This document shows positions 1 through 10,645 of a stretch of 64,000 nucleotides of DNA, in pieces. The translations under genes were made by a program, and so were the position numbers. Source of the DNA: Datisca glomerata (Eukaryota; Streptophyta; Magnoliopsida; Cucurbitales; Datiscaceae); NCBI GenBank assembly GCA_003255025.1, contig QANY01008913.1, forward strand, positions 295,940 to 359,939, in the 5' to 3' direction. Numbering within the stretch: the first letter of the stretch is position 1; every line of letters begins with the position of its first letter. A model generated the notes under the pieces. The model saw only the letters and a program-made list of their open reading frames with translations. It made no database searches and was not told the DNA's origin.

Positions 1-200
1 ACGATACGGAGCTTTAGATATAGGGGCAATGCCTGGTACTAACTTATTATGAAAATCCATCTCTCGGGGAGGAGGAAGTCCCGGCAAATCATCAGGAAAA
101 ACATCTAAGAATTCAGAAACAACCGAGACCAATTCCATATCAACATGTGTCTTCGTTGTATCCACAACAAAAGTTAAGTAACCCCAGTTACCATGATCAA
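1..200 (-). pseudogene. gypsy polyprotein, protease-RT linker and start of reverse transcriptase
   Basis: The minus strand reads VVSEFLDVFPDDLPGLPP followed by a stretch ending in SKAPYR, the classic segment just upstream of plant gypsy reverse transcriptase. It is continuous in sense with the protease at 208-708 but in a different frame or across a stop, and it is cut by the window edge. It belongs to the same element as the gag and LTR to its right. Confidence 0.8.
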
Positions 201-207
201 GTAGGCG

Positions 208-708
208 CTATGCCCGCAAAACAGATATAACCTTCGGTATTGAACATTGTTTTGATCCCCTAAACTTGAAGCTAGGCCTACCAGGAGGTAGGAATCGAAC
301 TTCTTTTCGATAACAATCTATGTTGGCATAATTTGCAGCAAACCAATCCATCCCTAGGATTACATCAAAATCATGCATCCCTAGGACTATAAGTCTAGCA
401 CACATAACATTATCTGCAACCATCACTGAACAACTCTCTATCGCCTTATTAGCTAGGAGGGAAGGTCCAGAAGGTGTAGAAACACATAATTCAAAACCCA
501 AAGGCACAACAGGCAATGATGCATGAGTTATAAACGAAGTAGAAATAAAAGAATGCGTGGATCCGGAATCAATCAATGTGAAAGCTATGAGGGAAGGTCC
601 AGAAGACATAGAAACACATAATTCAAAACCCAAAGGCACAACAGGCAATGATGCATGAGTTACAAACGAAGTAGAAATAAAAGAATGCGTGGATCCAGAA
701 TCAATCAA
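208..708 (-). pseudogene. gypsy retropepsin with tandemly duplicated active-site block
   Basis: This 166-residue open stretch is a retroviral-type aspartic protease, which normally cuts the gag-pol polyprotein. The catalytic motif IDSGSTHSFIS is followed later by VILGMDWF, the usual C-terminal landmark of plant gypsy proteases. Unusually, residues 1-44 and 45-88 are near-identical copies (132-bp period), so there are two DSG motifs in one frame. The family has one DSG per monomer and works as a dimer; whether this duplicated form could fold is unknown. Neighbouring frames are broken, so it is probably inactive. Confidence 0.85.
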
Positions 709-834
709 TGTGACAACTGGATGTCCTAATACAAGTAATGTACCTGCGACAACTGCATCCGACTGCTCATCTTCTTGGCGAGTTAATGCGAAAACTTTTC
801 CTTTAGCTCTACCACCAACAACATCACTGGTCTA

Positions 835-965
835 TCCATGAGCAAGCAGAGGGCACTGTCTGAGGTAATGTCCAGTCTTTCCACACTTAAAGCAAGCATT
901 GATCGCCTTAAAACATTGACCAACATGATGTTTGTTACATGTAACACATAAGGGGTTTGATTTGA
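835..965 (-). pseudogene. gag zinc knuckles of the gypsy element
   Basis: In the minus strand a cysteine-rich peptide is readable: CVTCNKHHVGQC, then CFKCGKTGHYLRQC. The second is a perfect CX2CX4HX4C retroviral knuckle, which binds the element's RNA in the gag particle. The first is slightly altered in spacing. A stop codon follows LLAHG. The frame differs from that of the gag core to its right, showing an indel. Confidence 0.8.
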
Positions 966-1037
966 TGATCTATCTTTTTGCATTGTGAGGACCGTAATAG
1001 GAATTCTGTGATTTTCTATTTTCATGAAATGATTGCT

Positions 1038-1760
1038 CTACCGAGGTGGTGCACGTGGTGGAAGATTCTGTTCCATCGGTAAAGCTGCCTCAACCACCGC
1101 TGCGTAGGTGGTATACGTAAGAAGTGACACTGAACCCTTAATCTCTAGACGCGGTCCTCTTTCAAAACTCCGAGCCTTTCTTATCTTTTTATCCACATAG
1201 TGCGTGGCGTACCGAGACAATTCTTCAAACTTCCACTCGTATTCAGTTACAGTCATAGCTCGTTGCGCAAGTCTGAGATTCGGCCTCTCTCTCTGTTCTG
1301 ACCGTGATCGGAAAATATTTCTCAAGAAAAACTTCCTTGAAACGATCCCATGCCACTAGATTGCTGTCGATGTCATGAGTTCTTCGTATGAGCTCCCACC
1401 ATTTCCGAGCCTCCCGTGTCAGCATAAATGTTTTGGAAACAATCTGAATCTCAAAACATGGCATAAACTGGAAAATCTACTCCAGTCTTGCAATCCATTC
1501 ATCAGCTAGAAGTGGATCAGATAAATGGCCATCAAAATTCAGGTGGAGTCATCCTCCTGAAGGTCTGTATCAACTGTATGTCCACTGGTGTTTGCTGTGG
1601 TTGTTGTACTTGTTGTGTCGGGCGAGTTATCGCTGTCTGCCTTAACAATTCCAAGAACTCTTGAATATCTCAACATAGTTGCTGGAGGGTCAGCAGTAGG
1701 ATTGACTGGTGCGTGACTGTTGTTGTTCCTTATAGGGGGCGCCATTGTACTTGTAACCAT
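1038..1760 (-). pseudogene. gypsy gag, N-terminal and core region, frameshifted
   Basis: This is the capsid-like gag of the same element. An N-terminal low-complexity part starts at the ATG at 1760 (MVTSTMAPPIRNNN...). The conserved core ARKWWELIRRTHDIDSNL with FLEKYFP lies at 1243-1464, and the motif MTVTEYEWKFEELSRYA at 1038-1270 lies in another frame. The order is that of the plant retrotransposon gag domain. At least two frame changes separate the pieces. The start lies about 210 bp inside the primer binding site, a normal leader length. Confidence 0.8.
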
Positions 1761-1969
1761 ACAAGCAAAGACTTACCAAAAGTCTAATTTAAAGCGCAAA
1801 ATAACATAAATGTAATCGAATGTGTCATAACGAATCTAAAACACATCAACTGATTCTATAGTTAAAACATATATATAACACGCGAACCTGACTTGTAAGA
1901 TGATAGAGGAGCAGAGTGAGGGACATGCCATACTTTTTACGTAGAAAAGTCTACAGAATCTAAAACCTT

Positions 1970-1982
1970 GGCTCTGATACCA
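1970..1982 (-). other. LTR retrotransposon primer binding site (tRNA-iMet type)
   Basis: On the minus strand this reads TGGTATCAGAGCC, complementary to the 3' end of plant initiator tRNA-Met. It lies three bases from the LTR end (…CGTTACA on the minus strand). It fixes both the orientation and the inner LTR boundary of the element. Confidence 0.85.
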
Positions 1983-1985
1983 AAC

Positions 1986-3473
1986 TGTAACGCCCCGATT
2001 CTCGAGGGTTAAACATGCTTGAAATTTTAAGATTTAAAAATTTCCCAATTCAATTAAAACCCTAATTTGAGAAAATCCCCAAATTGGAAACCCTAATTTT
2101 GCCCTAATTTTTTTACCTTAAATAGCGGAAGCATAAAAATTATTTTAAAATAATATTAACTCATCAAACTGAAATAAATGATTCATTAAACTGTAATAAA
2201 GTGAAGCACGAAAATTCATAAATATCTAAAATAACTGAAGTCAATAGAAGTCATAATTAAACTTAGAAATCATAATCGTGCTTGGTATGACAGGTCCTCA
2301 CTTCTGCTGCTCACCATCATCTGCAAAATGATCATCTATGGGGGGTGAGTATTAAAAATACTCAGTAAGTAAATTCACACATTAATGAGTTTCACATGAC
2401 ATAAATGTAAACATATAACTCATGCAAATTTATTTCACACGTTCACATGTCACATAAAATACTTGTAACAATACATCGATTTCATGATTAACATATAACT
2501 TGAACTTGTACTTATACATGCCAATACTTATACTTGCTTGATCATAATTCAACTAGACATATCCCTCGATTAACAACCTAATCAGAGTTGTTTCACAACT
2601 TGAACTTGAACTTGTAGCGTGAGCATGACAGATTGGGTGTCCTGAAACTTGATATCACTTAAGGTTATCTGAACCTTAAGGATGCTAACATGAACATGGT
2701 GACACTCAACTGTATAACTTGATAACATGACATGAATAATCTGGTTACTTGATAACCAGGGGACATGACTAAGTCTATTTCTTGCTTACTTATCACTTTT
2801 TACTTGAATTAATATTCATATTTCACGTTATCACATATACATAAGTAAACATATAACTTATTCATGAACATAAACACATAACTGATACATGTATATGTGT
2901 CAGAACAGAGAGGGGGGAGAGACAGAACAGAGAGGGGGGAGAGAGAGACAGAACAAAGAGGGGGGAGAGAGAGAGAACAGAGAGGGGGGAGAGAGAGAGA
3001 CAGAACAAAGAGGGGAGAGAGAGATACAGAATATAGAGGGGGAATGAGACAAAGAAGAGGATGAGGGAACCACACAGAGAGGGGGAGAGAGAGACAGAAC
3101 AGAGAGGGGAAATAGAGAGACATAAGAGGCAGGGGGAGAGAGAGAGAGAGACAGACAGAACAAAGAGGGGGAGAGAGAGACAAAACAAAATCATTTGCCT
3201 TGTTTAATGGAGGATAATTGTTGAAGAAGAAACTAGATGAAGTAGAGATGTGCAGTCATATAAAAAGGGGGAGAGAGTTGTAGGTGGTTACAAGGATTAG
3301 CTTGAGATAACAAAAGAGAGATTTGAGAGAAAATGGTTAAGAGAGAACAAAAAGGAAACAAATAGGGTGGCTTAGGGTGTAAGTGTATATATGGTGTGAG
3401 TGAGTTCTAAATTACAAAAAGTATTACATGTTTCTTAGGCGGGTTTTTTCCTATTCATTCATCCGCCATTACA
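1986..3473 (-). repeat. 5' LTR of the gypsy element
   Basis: The inner edge is firm: TGTAACG next to the primer binding site. The outer edge is inferred from the plus-strand dinucleotide CA in GCCATTACA near 3473; another candidate is 3428. The LTR carries a TATATA-like box near 3388-3394 and a long GA-rich microsatellite (2900-3180) of GGGGGAGAGAGAGACAGAACA-type units. The second LTR is outside the window, so the length (about 1.45-1.49 kb) cannot be confirmed. Confidence 0.6.
2896..3185. repeat. GA-rich minisatellite inside the LTR
   Basis: About ten degenerate copies of a roughly 27-30 bp unit containing ACAGAACARAGAGGGGG and a GAGAGAGA tract. Long minus-strand open frames over it (L, S, P and C only) are artefacts of the repeat. 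Confidence 0.85.
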
Positions 3474-3791
3474 CTCAATATAGTCTTATTTATTGATGTG
3501 TATAATGAGGGACCTCGATTTTTGCGTGCATTTATGAGGGCATGATCAATCAATTCCTCTTTTACGTCATCCATCGGGAACCTACAATTTTGGAAATAAC
3601 AAGTACATAATATTAATTAAATAGAAGAGAGAGACGCGTGCCTTACATAATTTTTCACTTCATTTCCTGCTTTCGCTATCGTTCCCTCTGCGAAACGGCT
3701 TCTTATCATTTCCTTTTGTCTTTTCAGCTTTTCACTTTCAATTATTCTGCGTAGCGTGCGTTTTATTTCATTTTCTTTTCCTGATGTCACA
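3474..3791. other. no recognisable gene
   Basis: AT-rich sequence between the gypsy LTR and the accessory ORF remnant. A 65-codon charged minus-strand frame at 3617-3814 overlaps the start of the plus-strand frame and shows no domain I recognise. Confidence 0.5.
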
Positions 3792-5084
3792 ATGTCATTC
3801 GCTAGTGTACGCAACGGTCATGTCTTATCAGTCACATCTCTTCACAAAAACATCTCTTTTAATTCATGTCTTTTCACTTTCAACATTCATGGATTGGGCT
3901 GGGATGACCTTCTTGATCCGTGATGGGAAATCAACGTCGCTTTCATTCCTGACGCGGCTCAAGCCACTTCCTCTTCTGCTGAACCATTTCCGTCTGCTCA
4001 ACCGTCTTCTCCTGAGCTCTCGAGAGGTATTACAGTTTCCTTTCGTTCTATTTCTACCATTTCCGTTTCAAGTACTTTTATCTCATCTGAATCTAAACGG
4101 GAGGTCATAGTACGAGATGTTTGCTTCAAATTTTTTGCTGTAAGTGTAATTATGTCAAGGCGTTTGCAGAGCATGATTGTTGGGGATGTTGCGGTAGAAA
4201 GAAATGTTCATCCAAGGCGTGAAGCCCCGAGCACCTCTCGAGCAACTTCGAGTCTCCTCTCGCTCCTGCCAATATTCTCACTGCCTCGGGGAAGGTTCTC
4301 AACAGCGTTCAACCTCTCATCCTCCTCCCTTGCAGCCTGCTCACTCTTCTGGCTCTTCATGAGGGGGTGGAGACCCTTTAGTGTAGAGGTGGAGACGTTT
4401 CCATGGAGTCCCCTTCATTCCTTATTTTGTCAGCTTCCTAAATGATCCTCATTCAGCATACATCTGGCTTCGTGGAGTCCAATCTAATGCGGACATGGCA
4501 ACTGCTCGCGACATGATAGTTGGGAACCAACTCTACTCTCTTAATCACGGTTTAATGAATGTATTTTACTCATATGTTTCCTTTTATTTCTTTTACTTTA
4601 TTTGTCCTTGTCAACATCTTATCTTTCCTTTTTGTGTGTTTTGTAGGCCATCATTTTCCATAACAGCCTTCAAGAATGCTTCCTTGCCAATGAGTAGCTT
4701 ATGGACCAGTGGAAAAATGAAGTCCAAGCCGTCCATGCCGTTCTCAAGCGTCACCAGGCAGAGATTGAGTGGCTGAAGAAGAATGAGGTTGAACTTAAGG
4801 GCACAGTGGGAGAGTTTGCCCAAGGAGCCGTGGTAGAAGTTGTGAGGTTTGAGGATTCTCTGAAGGCAAAGGAAGCTCTTGAAAAAGTTTATCTTGTTGG
4901 ATACAAGGATGGGATGGAGAACAACCCTCCCCAGGTCTTTCTCGAGGATGCTACGGATGCCGAAACAAACGCTTCTCTTAAGGGTGTTCCCGCTGTTGTG
5001 GATGTCACAGTTGACTCTTATATGCTTGTCCTCGTTGAAGTCATCCTTGTTAATGAAATCTGGAGTTTTGAACTTTCCCTGTAA
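3792..5084 (+). pseudogene. Accessory ORF of a Tat-like gypsy element (plant putative gypsy-type transposon protein), broken
   Basis: From the ATG at 3792 a single frame runs to 4445 with one TGA at 3921. It includes FNIHGLGWDDLLDP and a Ser/Pro-rich linker (AQATSSSAEPFPSAQPSSPE). After an intron-like gap (about 4553-4645) a coiled-coil segment at 4701-5084 follows: charged heptads around QAEIEWLKKNEVELKG, then KVYLVGYKDGM. Plant Tat-lineage gypsy elements are known to carry extra ORFs, some antisense to gag-pol; this frame is opposite to the gag and protease at 6006-7440. Its function is unknown in the family. The assignment rests on layout and composition, not a search. Confidence 0.5.
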
Positions 5085-5555
5085 TTTTCATTTTACGTGC
5101 TTGCATTTTCTTTTCCTTGTACTTTGAACCATTTCGTATTTGTTCTAGATCTTCAATGAAATGATTTCTTTCCCTTAGCATCCCTTGTCGTTTCCTATGT
5201 TAACTTCTCTAGCCCTTGGCAAAGAAAAACAACAAGTAGTTTAATACTTTAGTTCTTTCACAAGAAATTTAGGATTTAAGGCTTTCCTCCTTTAAACACT
5301 TAAGCAATAATTTAGTAAAAACTCAACAACTCTTAGAAGATTTTGAGTTTATATTGCTGTTGTTTACCAGCTTTTCTCTTTATTCGCTTCTAGAGGCTTT
5401 GACTTTTGGGTTTACTTTTTAGGACGGATATGATTTCTTATCCCGCTTCCGCTTTTTTTGGACTTCTCATTTTGCCGCTTTCGTTTGTTTGTTTCCTTGC
5501 ACTTTGTCTCATTGTTTACGTTTTTATCATTTGCCTCATTTATTTATTTTTCACA
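5085..5555. other. no gene seen; T-rich leader to the tandem array
   Basis: T-rich plus strand with the first diverged copies of the motif that becomes regular at 5556. No coding signal is supported. Confidence 0.4.
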
Positions 5556-5911
5556 TTTGAGAGAGAAGGTTTTTTCCACTCCCAAGAGCTTTAGCTTCTA
5601 GGCCGCCAACCTTTTTTATTCTTTCTATTTAGAGAAAAGCCATCCCCGCTCTCAAGGCTTTAGGCGTTTAAACCGTCGACCTTTAGGTTTAACATTTTAG
5701 AGAGACAACTTTTCCCGCTCTCGAAGACTTAGGCTTGTGGGTCATCGTCGTTTTCTGATCATTATTTTTCAAAATTTTAGAGATAAGATTTTTTTCCGCT
5801 CTCAAGGGCTTAAGCTTCTAGGCCGTAGAACTTTTTTATTTTCCACATTAAGAATATTTTTTCCGCTCTCAAGGGCTCAGACTTTTAGGCCGCCGATCCT
5901 TTTTTATTTTT
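5556..5911. repeat. Degenerate tandem array, five units of 63-80 bp
   Basis: Each unit begins near TTTAGAGA, carries CCGCTCTCAAGGGCTTA and TTCTAGGCCGCCGA, and ends in a T-rich stretch. Units by eye: 5556-5628, 5629-5695, 5696-5775, 5776-5848, 5849-5911. The array lies between the accessory ORF and the protease remnant of the same Tat-like element. Tandem repeats in untranslated parts are common in this lineage. Confidence 0.75.
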
Positions 5912-6005
5912 CTGCTCTTATGGTCTTGATCTCATCAGGATATAGGTGCTTTAGTACTTGGTAATAGGTGGATGGTACGACTTTCATCTTACGCAGCCAG
6001 GTTCT

Positions 6006-6377
6006 TCACAAAATGACATTATAGGGAGATGATGTGTCCAACACTATGAACTCTGTGAGGTAGTTGAATGGTCCAGCACTGACTGGGAGGGTAATCATCC
6101 CTTCTGACAGGGGCTGTGACGGACCTTGCAAATGAGATTCTCCCATAGACATTTTCTCGACTGTTGCCTGATGGAGAATGTTGACGGCACTCCCATCATC
6201 AATCAATACTCTTCTCAACAAATAGTTTCCCACTTGTATTGAGTTGACAAGGGCGTCGTTATAGCATCTGTCATACTCCAAATCCATAACATATAACATG
6301 AGTGGGGGATTAGTGCTATTACTCAAGGAACTCCCCCGTTCATAATTTCCTTCCAGCAATGGTTTCTTGTTGTACAC
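6006..6377 (-). pseudogene. Tat-like gypsy aspartic protease fragment
   Basis: The frame contains VLIDDGSAVNILHQATVEKM, later a GMITLPVSAGP segment, and ends with SSPYNVIL. These are the three landmarks of Tat/Athila-type proteases (active site, beta-strand, ILG region). The active-site triplet reads DDG where D-S/G-G/S is usual, so catalysis is doubtful. The pol domains that should follow on the minus strand are absent: the sequence goes instead into the tandem array. Confidence 0.75.
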
Positions 6378-6534
6378 CTTTCTTTCCTTTCTAGTATCCT
6401 CTCATGTTCAGTCAACGCAATGACGTGTCGACTATCCGGAGTGGTTGCTTTCCGTTGTCTTGCATTTCTCCATTCCGGACTTCCTTTTCATTTTCATATT
6501 TTGGTTCCTCTTTTTTCATTAACTGGTTAATGTA

Positions 6535-6726
6535 TCATTCTTTTACTATCTTTTCTATGTAGTGTTTCAGTTGATAACAATCTTTTGTATAATGTCTACT
6601 GCTCATGTGGAATGAGCGGTACTTGTCCTTATCCTTATAGTACGACTCCTTTGTGAGCGGGGCCAGCCTCTTCAACCAAGGTTTATCCTTTATCATTTCC
6701 AGGACTTGGTTTATCGATACAGTCAA
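6535..6726 (-). pseudogene. Tat-like gag C-terminal zinc-knuckle-like segment
   Basis: The peptide KYRSFHMSSRHYTKDCYQLK followed by HYIEKIVKE corresponds to the FH..H.T..C..LK...E..I block at the end of Tat-lineage gag. The first cysteine of the usual block is replaced, so metal binding is probably lost. It lies in sense order between the gag core (6975-7440) and the protease (6006-6377). Confidence 0.7.
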
Positions 6727-6974
6727 TGGTGTGTATATCTTATCCCTGAGGTGGATGTCATCAGCATATATTCTCCGGTTGTCAGTTTTATCCCGTTTAC
6801 TATCTCCCCGATCAATTTCTTTTTCTGTCCTCTAGTTTCACTTTCTATCGGCCTTTGTACTCCATTATTCTTTCCTGGGCTTATCATCCCATCATCCTGC
6901 CTATTTTAACAAACTCTTATTTTCTTCTTCCAACGCGATGTAAGCTTGTTCCCACTGAAAGGTTTCCGCCATGG

Positions 6975-7440
6975 TTAAAGGATTACTTTTGATAAATCCT
7001 CAAAGATGGAGGATCCTGGGTCAATCCCCCGTTTGAAGGCCAGCCTCGCCACTTTGTCGTCATAGCTTTCCACATTAGCCATTTCCTCTTTGAACATGTG
7101 GGTGTACTCACGTAGTGTTTCCCCTTTTTGGGCAGAGATTGTAAGGAGGTACTCCGAATCTTTTATCACCGCACGATACGTAGAGTACTGCTCCAAAAAG
7201 ATAGTAGACATGCTAGTAAAATGAGTAATTGATTGAGCGAGAAGGGAATGATACCATTTAAGTGCAGTTTCGTCTGGGAAATATCCTTCACATCAACGCA
7301 TCCTCATGTTGGTACAACGCCATAACTTGCTTAAACCGCCTAAGGTGGTCCAGAGGGTCAGATTTTCCTTAGGTGCTACACAATTTTTCCTTGCTTAAAG
7401 TTGTGACAGAAGCACTTGAACTTATGTGCCACGAATGTTT
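6975..7440 (-). pseudogene. Tat-like gypsy gag core, frameshifted
   Basis: The minus strand reads DPLDHLRRFKQVMALYQHED near 7340, a stop, then in the next frame FPDETALKWYHSLLAQSI and, at 6975-7211, a segment with QYSTYR, LTISAQKGETLREYTHMF and ARLAFKRGI. This is the capsid-forming gag core of Tat-type elements. One frameshift and one stop break it. Its 5' LTR was not identified to the right. Confidence 0.75.
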
Positions 7441-9185
7441 TCGGTATTGGGGCGGCTATAACCTCCGGGCTTAATAGGGTTTTGGTGAGTGACTCAAGGT
7501 CTGCCTTTCCCGCACTCTCCAGATTCCTCAGATCCATCATTTTTTCTTTCTATCATCTCCTCCATCGTTGCTTTCATCACAACTTTTAGCGGACAAACTT
7601 CTCATGCTACCTCTTTTTCTCAGTTTTCTGATTATACCTCCACATCTTCATTCTGCACATTCCTGTTGTTTTTATTATCTTCTCGTCTATCTTTGTGCCT
7701 GCCACCTTCTGACAATTTTCCCATTCCTCACATGTAGTGTGTTGCCAGGATATTGCCTTAGATTTCAGGGGAATGCGACTGTATCGGCTAAACCACCCTT
7801 AAATGAGTCTTCTTTTCTTCCTTTAACGCTCATGCTCTGCCGCGTTGACGGCCTTCGTGGCTTCCTTATTCCAGCTTAGATTTTCCTGCTTGCTCTTCCG
7901 TTTTGCCACTTCGACAGTCTATGTGACTTTCTTTGGTTGATCCTTTTATGTACGTGTCTTAGATAAGGTTTTTCCTCTTTAATATATTATATATAAAATA
8001 TATTATCAAATTCACACATATATATACTATATATTATATAAACTACAATAATTTGGAGCTAGTGGCGCCCGTGGGCGGAAATTTTTATTGCTCATGAATT
8101 TCTGTTTTTCTCGAAAGTCGTGCCAGTGGTTATTTTTGATATTTTTTATACCTATGATATTTTTTGATGATTTTTTAAAAATTATCTATTTATAAACATT
8201 ACTAGGTTTAATTTGTTTACATTTAAATTTCACCCCAGTGTGTTCTGCTTCTATATTAGCCCATTTGTTAGGATTTCAATTTTATGTAATATATTATTCA
8301 TGTAACTTTATTAGTTTTTAGATTATTTACTTTAATATATAAATAGTTGAATGATTGAATTATTTGGAATGTAACGAATGTTAATTGAATTACTTAAAAT
8401 GTGATGAACACGTGATTGATTGCACATGAGAATTTAATGATTAAGTTATTGGCAATGTCTTAATACTTAATTATAGACTTTTTATTCATATTATGTATAT
8501 TAAAAGTAAAATTGATTGTTTTCGTATTCTATCTTTAAACGATTTTGTCAATTGCTTATTTTCACAATTCTCAAAACGTCCATAGAGTGTACTAATGATA
8601 CATCATTATTGTTTATATTCTCTTTTCTACTTATTTCTATATTGTGTATATTTTGAATAAACATTTTACTTATTTATTCTTAACCAATATATTCTTGATT
8701 TTTTTATTAATAAATGAAGTGACGTTCCATTAAAATATATATTGTAATTTGTATTGAGTTTAGTAGCCAAGAAAATTTTATTCTAACTTAAAGTTTATAT
8801 TTATATAAGATAATAATTTAAGTGGTTTCTTTTGTTAAGATATTTATTGAGAGAATTAAAAAAATAAACATTATTTTAGTCTATTTATCACATAAAATTA
8901 AATAACCATGAAAATAAAAAAATTCATATCTCGTGTAGCTTAACTAATTTTAATACGAAGTTTTAAGTTTGAGAAAACTTTTATAGGATAAGCCAATTGA
9001 GAAGGAGAAAAACGATTTTAAGGCCATCAATATATTTTTAAACGAGAATTGACATTTTTACAATGTATAAGAAGACTAAGTTGTCTTTTTATTTTAATTT
9101 TCTGTTGAATATTTGGTGTCTCCTACACTATAATCTTGCTAAAATATTTTACGATTTAGCTAAGTGTTAATTTTTAAATCACAAT
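7441..9185. other. AT-rich non-coding stretch
   Basis: No supported gene. The first 450 bases may hold the diverged gag N-terminus of the Tat-like element (minus strand). From 7970 onward the sequence is very AT-rich with no convincing coding, RNA or terminal-repeat signal. Confidence 0.5.
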
Positions 9186-10645
9186 GTTAGACCCATAGTG
9201 GTCACAACCGTTCCGTTCCGGCCGAAATAGCCGGAACGTTTTGGTACCGGCAGAAACCCGAAAGCGGTAAGGGGTATGTAATTTCTCGGACGGTATCCGT
9301 GGAATGGTTCAGCCGGAACGGATCATTCCGGCCAAAATTGCATCGTTTCGCCCGGAACGGGCGAAACAGTAAAAATGGGTGATACGCAATTTCAGCTCTT
9401 TTTTCCTTTCAATTTTTCTTCGATTTTTCATTCTTCACTTCTTCTAGGCCAGTGGCTTCTAAAGCTGTGTCTCTCTTCGCCTCTGTCAAAGAACTTAAGA
9501 AGAACCGAAGAAGAAGAACTGAAGAAGAACCGAAAAATCTCTGAGCTTTGACTTGGAGAACCGAGGAACTGAAGAAGAAAAACCGAAGGTATGTGAATTT
9601 CTCATCTCTTTCCTTTCTCTCTCATTGAATCTCTCTCGAAGGTATGTAAAATGCCCAACTCTGAAAAATTTCTGCTTGGATACTGATTTCTGAAGAAAAA
9701 TTTCTAGATATTGAAAATTTTCTGCTTGGAATAGAGATGAAAAATTTCTACTTTTCTGCTTGAAAAAGCTCTGTTAATTTCTGTTAATTTTTGCTTGAAA
9801 GAGCTCTGTTAGTTAGAAGAAAAATTTCTGTTGCGAAGAGAGAGATAGGGATTAAGCTTACTTAGTTCAAGATCTAAGTTATGTTTATGTTAATTTACTG
9901 TAGGGATGATATATTTACTTAATTTACTGTTCAAGATCTAAGCTTTCTTAGTTCAATATCTAAGTTACTTGGTTCAAAATTTCTGTTTTGTGTTTATGAA
10001 CCGAGAAATTTTTTTGCTTTTTTGTTTAGTTTATTTTATGTTAATTTACTGTGGGTATGATATATTTTCAATTCTGAAGATTATTTATGTTTAGGTTTAT
10101 GGTAATTTACTGTAGACAAAGTTATGTTTATGTTTTGTGTTAGTGGTTTCTTCTAACTATTATCAATTCTGAAGATTATTTTGCCTAATTCAGTTTCTTT
10201 CATCTACTTATTTATGTTGAATGTTGATGCAATAATCGAGCGTGCGAAAGACAGAATAAATAAGGAGGATGATGATGAAACTTAAACTTGTGATGCGAAT
10301 AATGATGATGAAACTCAAGTAAATTAGTTGTGATGTCAAATTTTTGAGTGTTTTATCATTCATGATAATAATATCATTTAATATGATATTTTTGTTGAAT
10401 TTTAATTTCATTTAATATGATGTTTTTGTTAAATTTTAATTGTAACTACGTATTATATGCAAGTTATAATCTGTTCATTCAATTTTTTTCTTAGTTATAT
10501 TATATATAATAAATTTTATAATATTATTTTAAATAACCAAATTTTTTTTCGAAACGAAACCAAAATACTGAAATATCTAAAATGTTTCATTTTTTTAAAA
10601 ATTGAAATGATCACCGAAATGGAATTAATTACTATGATTAGACCA
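9186..10645 (+). mobile_element. Degenerate DNA transposon with GC-rich subterminal palindromes, probably hAT
   Basis: The left end starts near TTAGACCCATAGTGGTCAC and the right end, read on the minus strand, GGTCTAATCATAGTAATTA: diverged inverted termini. Inside the left end is a GC-rich block (9208-9370) of repeated CCGTTCC, CCGGAACG and GGCCGAAA words in both orientations; decayed versions (CGAAACGAAACC, ACCGAAATGG) lie near the right end. Just after the block a purine-rich leader ends in a plausible splice donor (CGAAG|GTATGTG, about 9588). The element is too short for a transposase. No clean target duplication is visible. Confidence 0.55.
10208..10329 (+). pseudogene. Possible transposase C-terminus remnant in the 9186-10645 element
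   Basis: A plus-strand frame reads NVDAIIERAKDRINKEDDDE, a stop, then TCDANNDDETQVN and a stop. The acidic tail resembles the C-terminal end of a plant transposase or a small host-like ORF. It lies 330 bp inside the right terminus, where the last coding exon of such an element would be. No catalytic region is present, so this is an internally deleted derivative. Confidence 0.35.

Larger units (their letters stand above)
1..3473 (-). mobile_element. Ty3/gypsy LTR retrotransposon, 5' half, cut by window edge
   Basis: Reading the minus strand from right to left gives, in order: an LTR, a tRNA-Met type primer binding site, gag, two zinc knuckles, an aspartic protease and the start of reverse transcriptase, which runs off the left edge. 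This order is that of a Ty3/gypsy element, probably a chromovirus-like or Tekay/Reina-type lineage judging from the protease and RT linker. The frame shifts several times between gag and protease, so the copy is dead. RNase H, integrase and the second LTR would lie beyond position 1. Confidence 0.85.

Noticed and set aside
2809..3194. Three overlapping minus-strand frames of 87-124 codons rich in Leu, Ser, Pro and Cys
   Set aside because: They are translations of the GA-rich minisatellite in the LTR in all three frames; no domain and no codon pattern.
8050..8085. GTGGCGCCCGTGGGCGG, resembling a gypsy primer binding site
   Set aside because: The GGCGCC core is palindromic, so strand cannot be set, no LTR is visible on either side and the position does not clearly fit the Tat-like gag.
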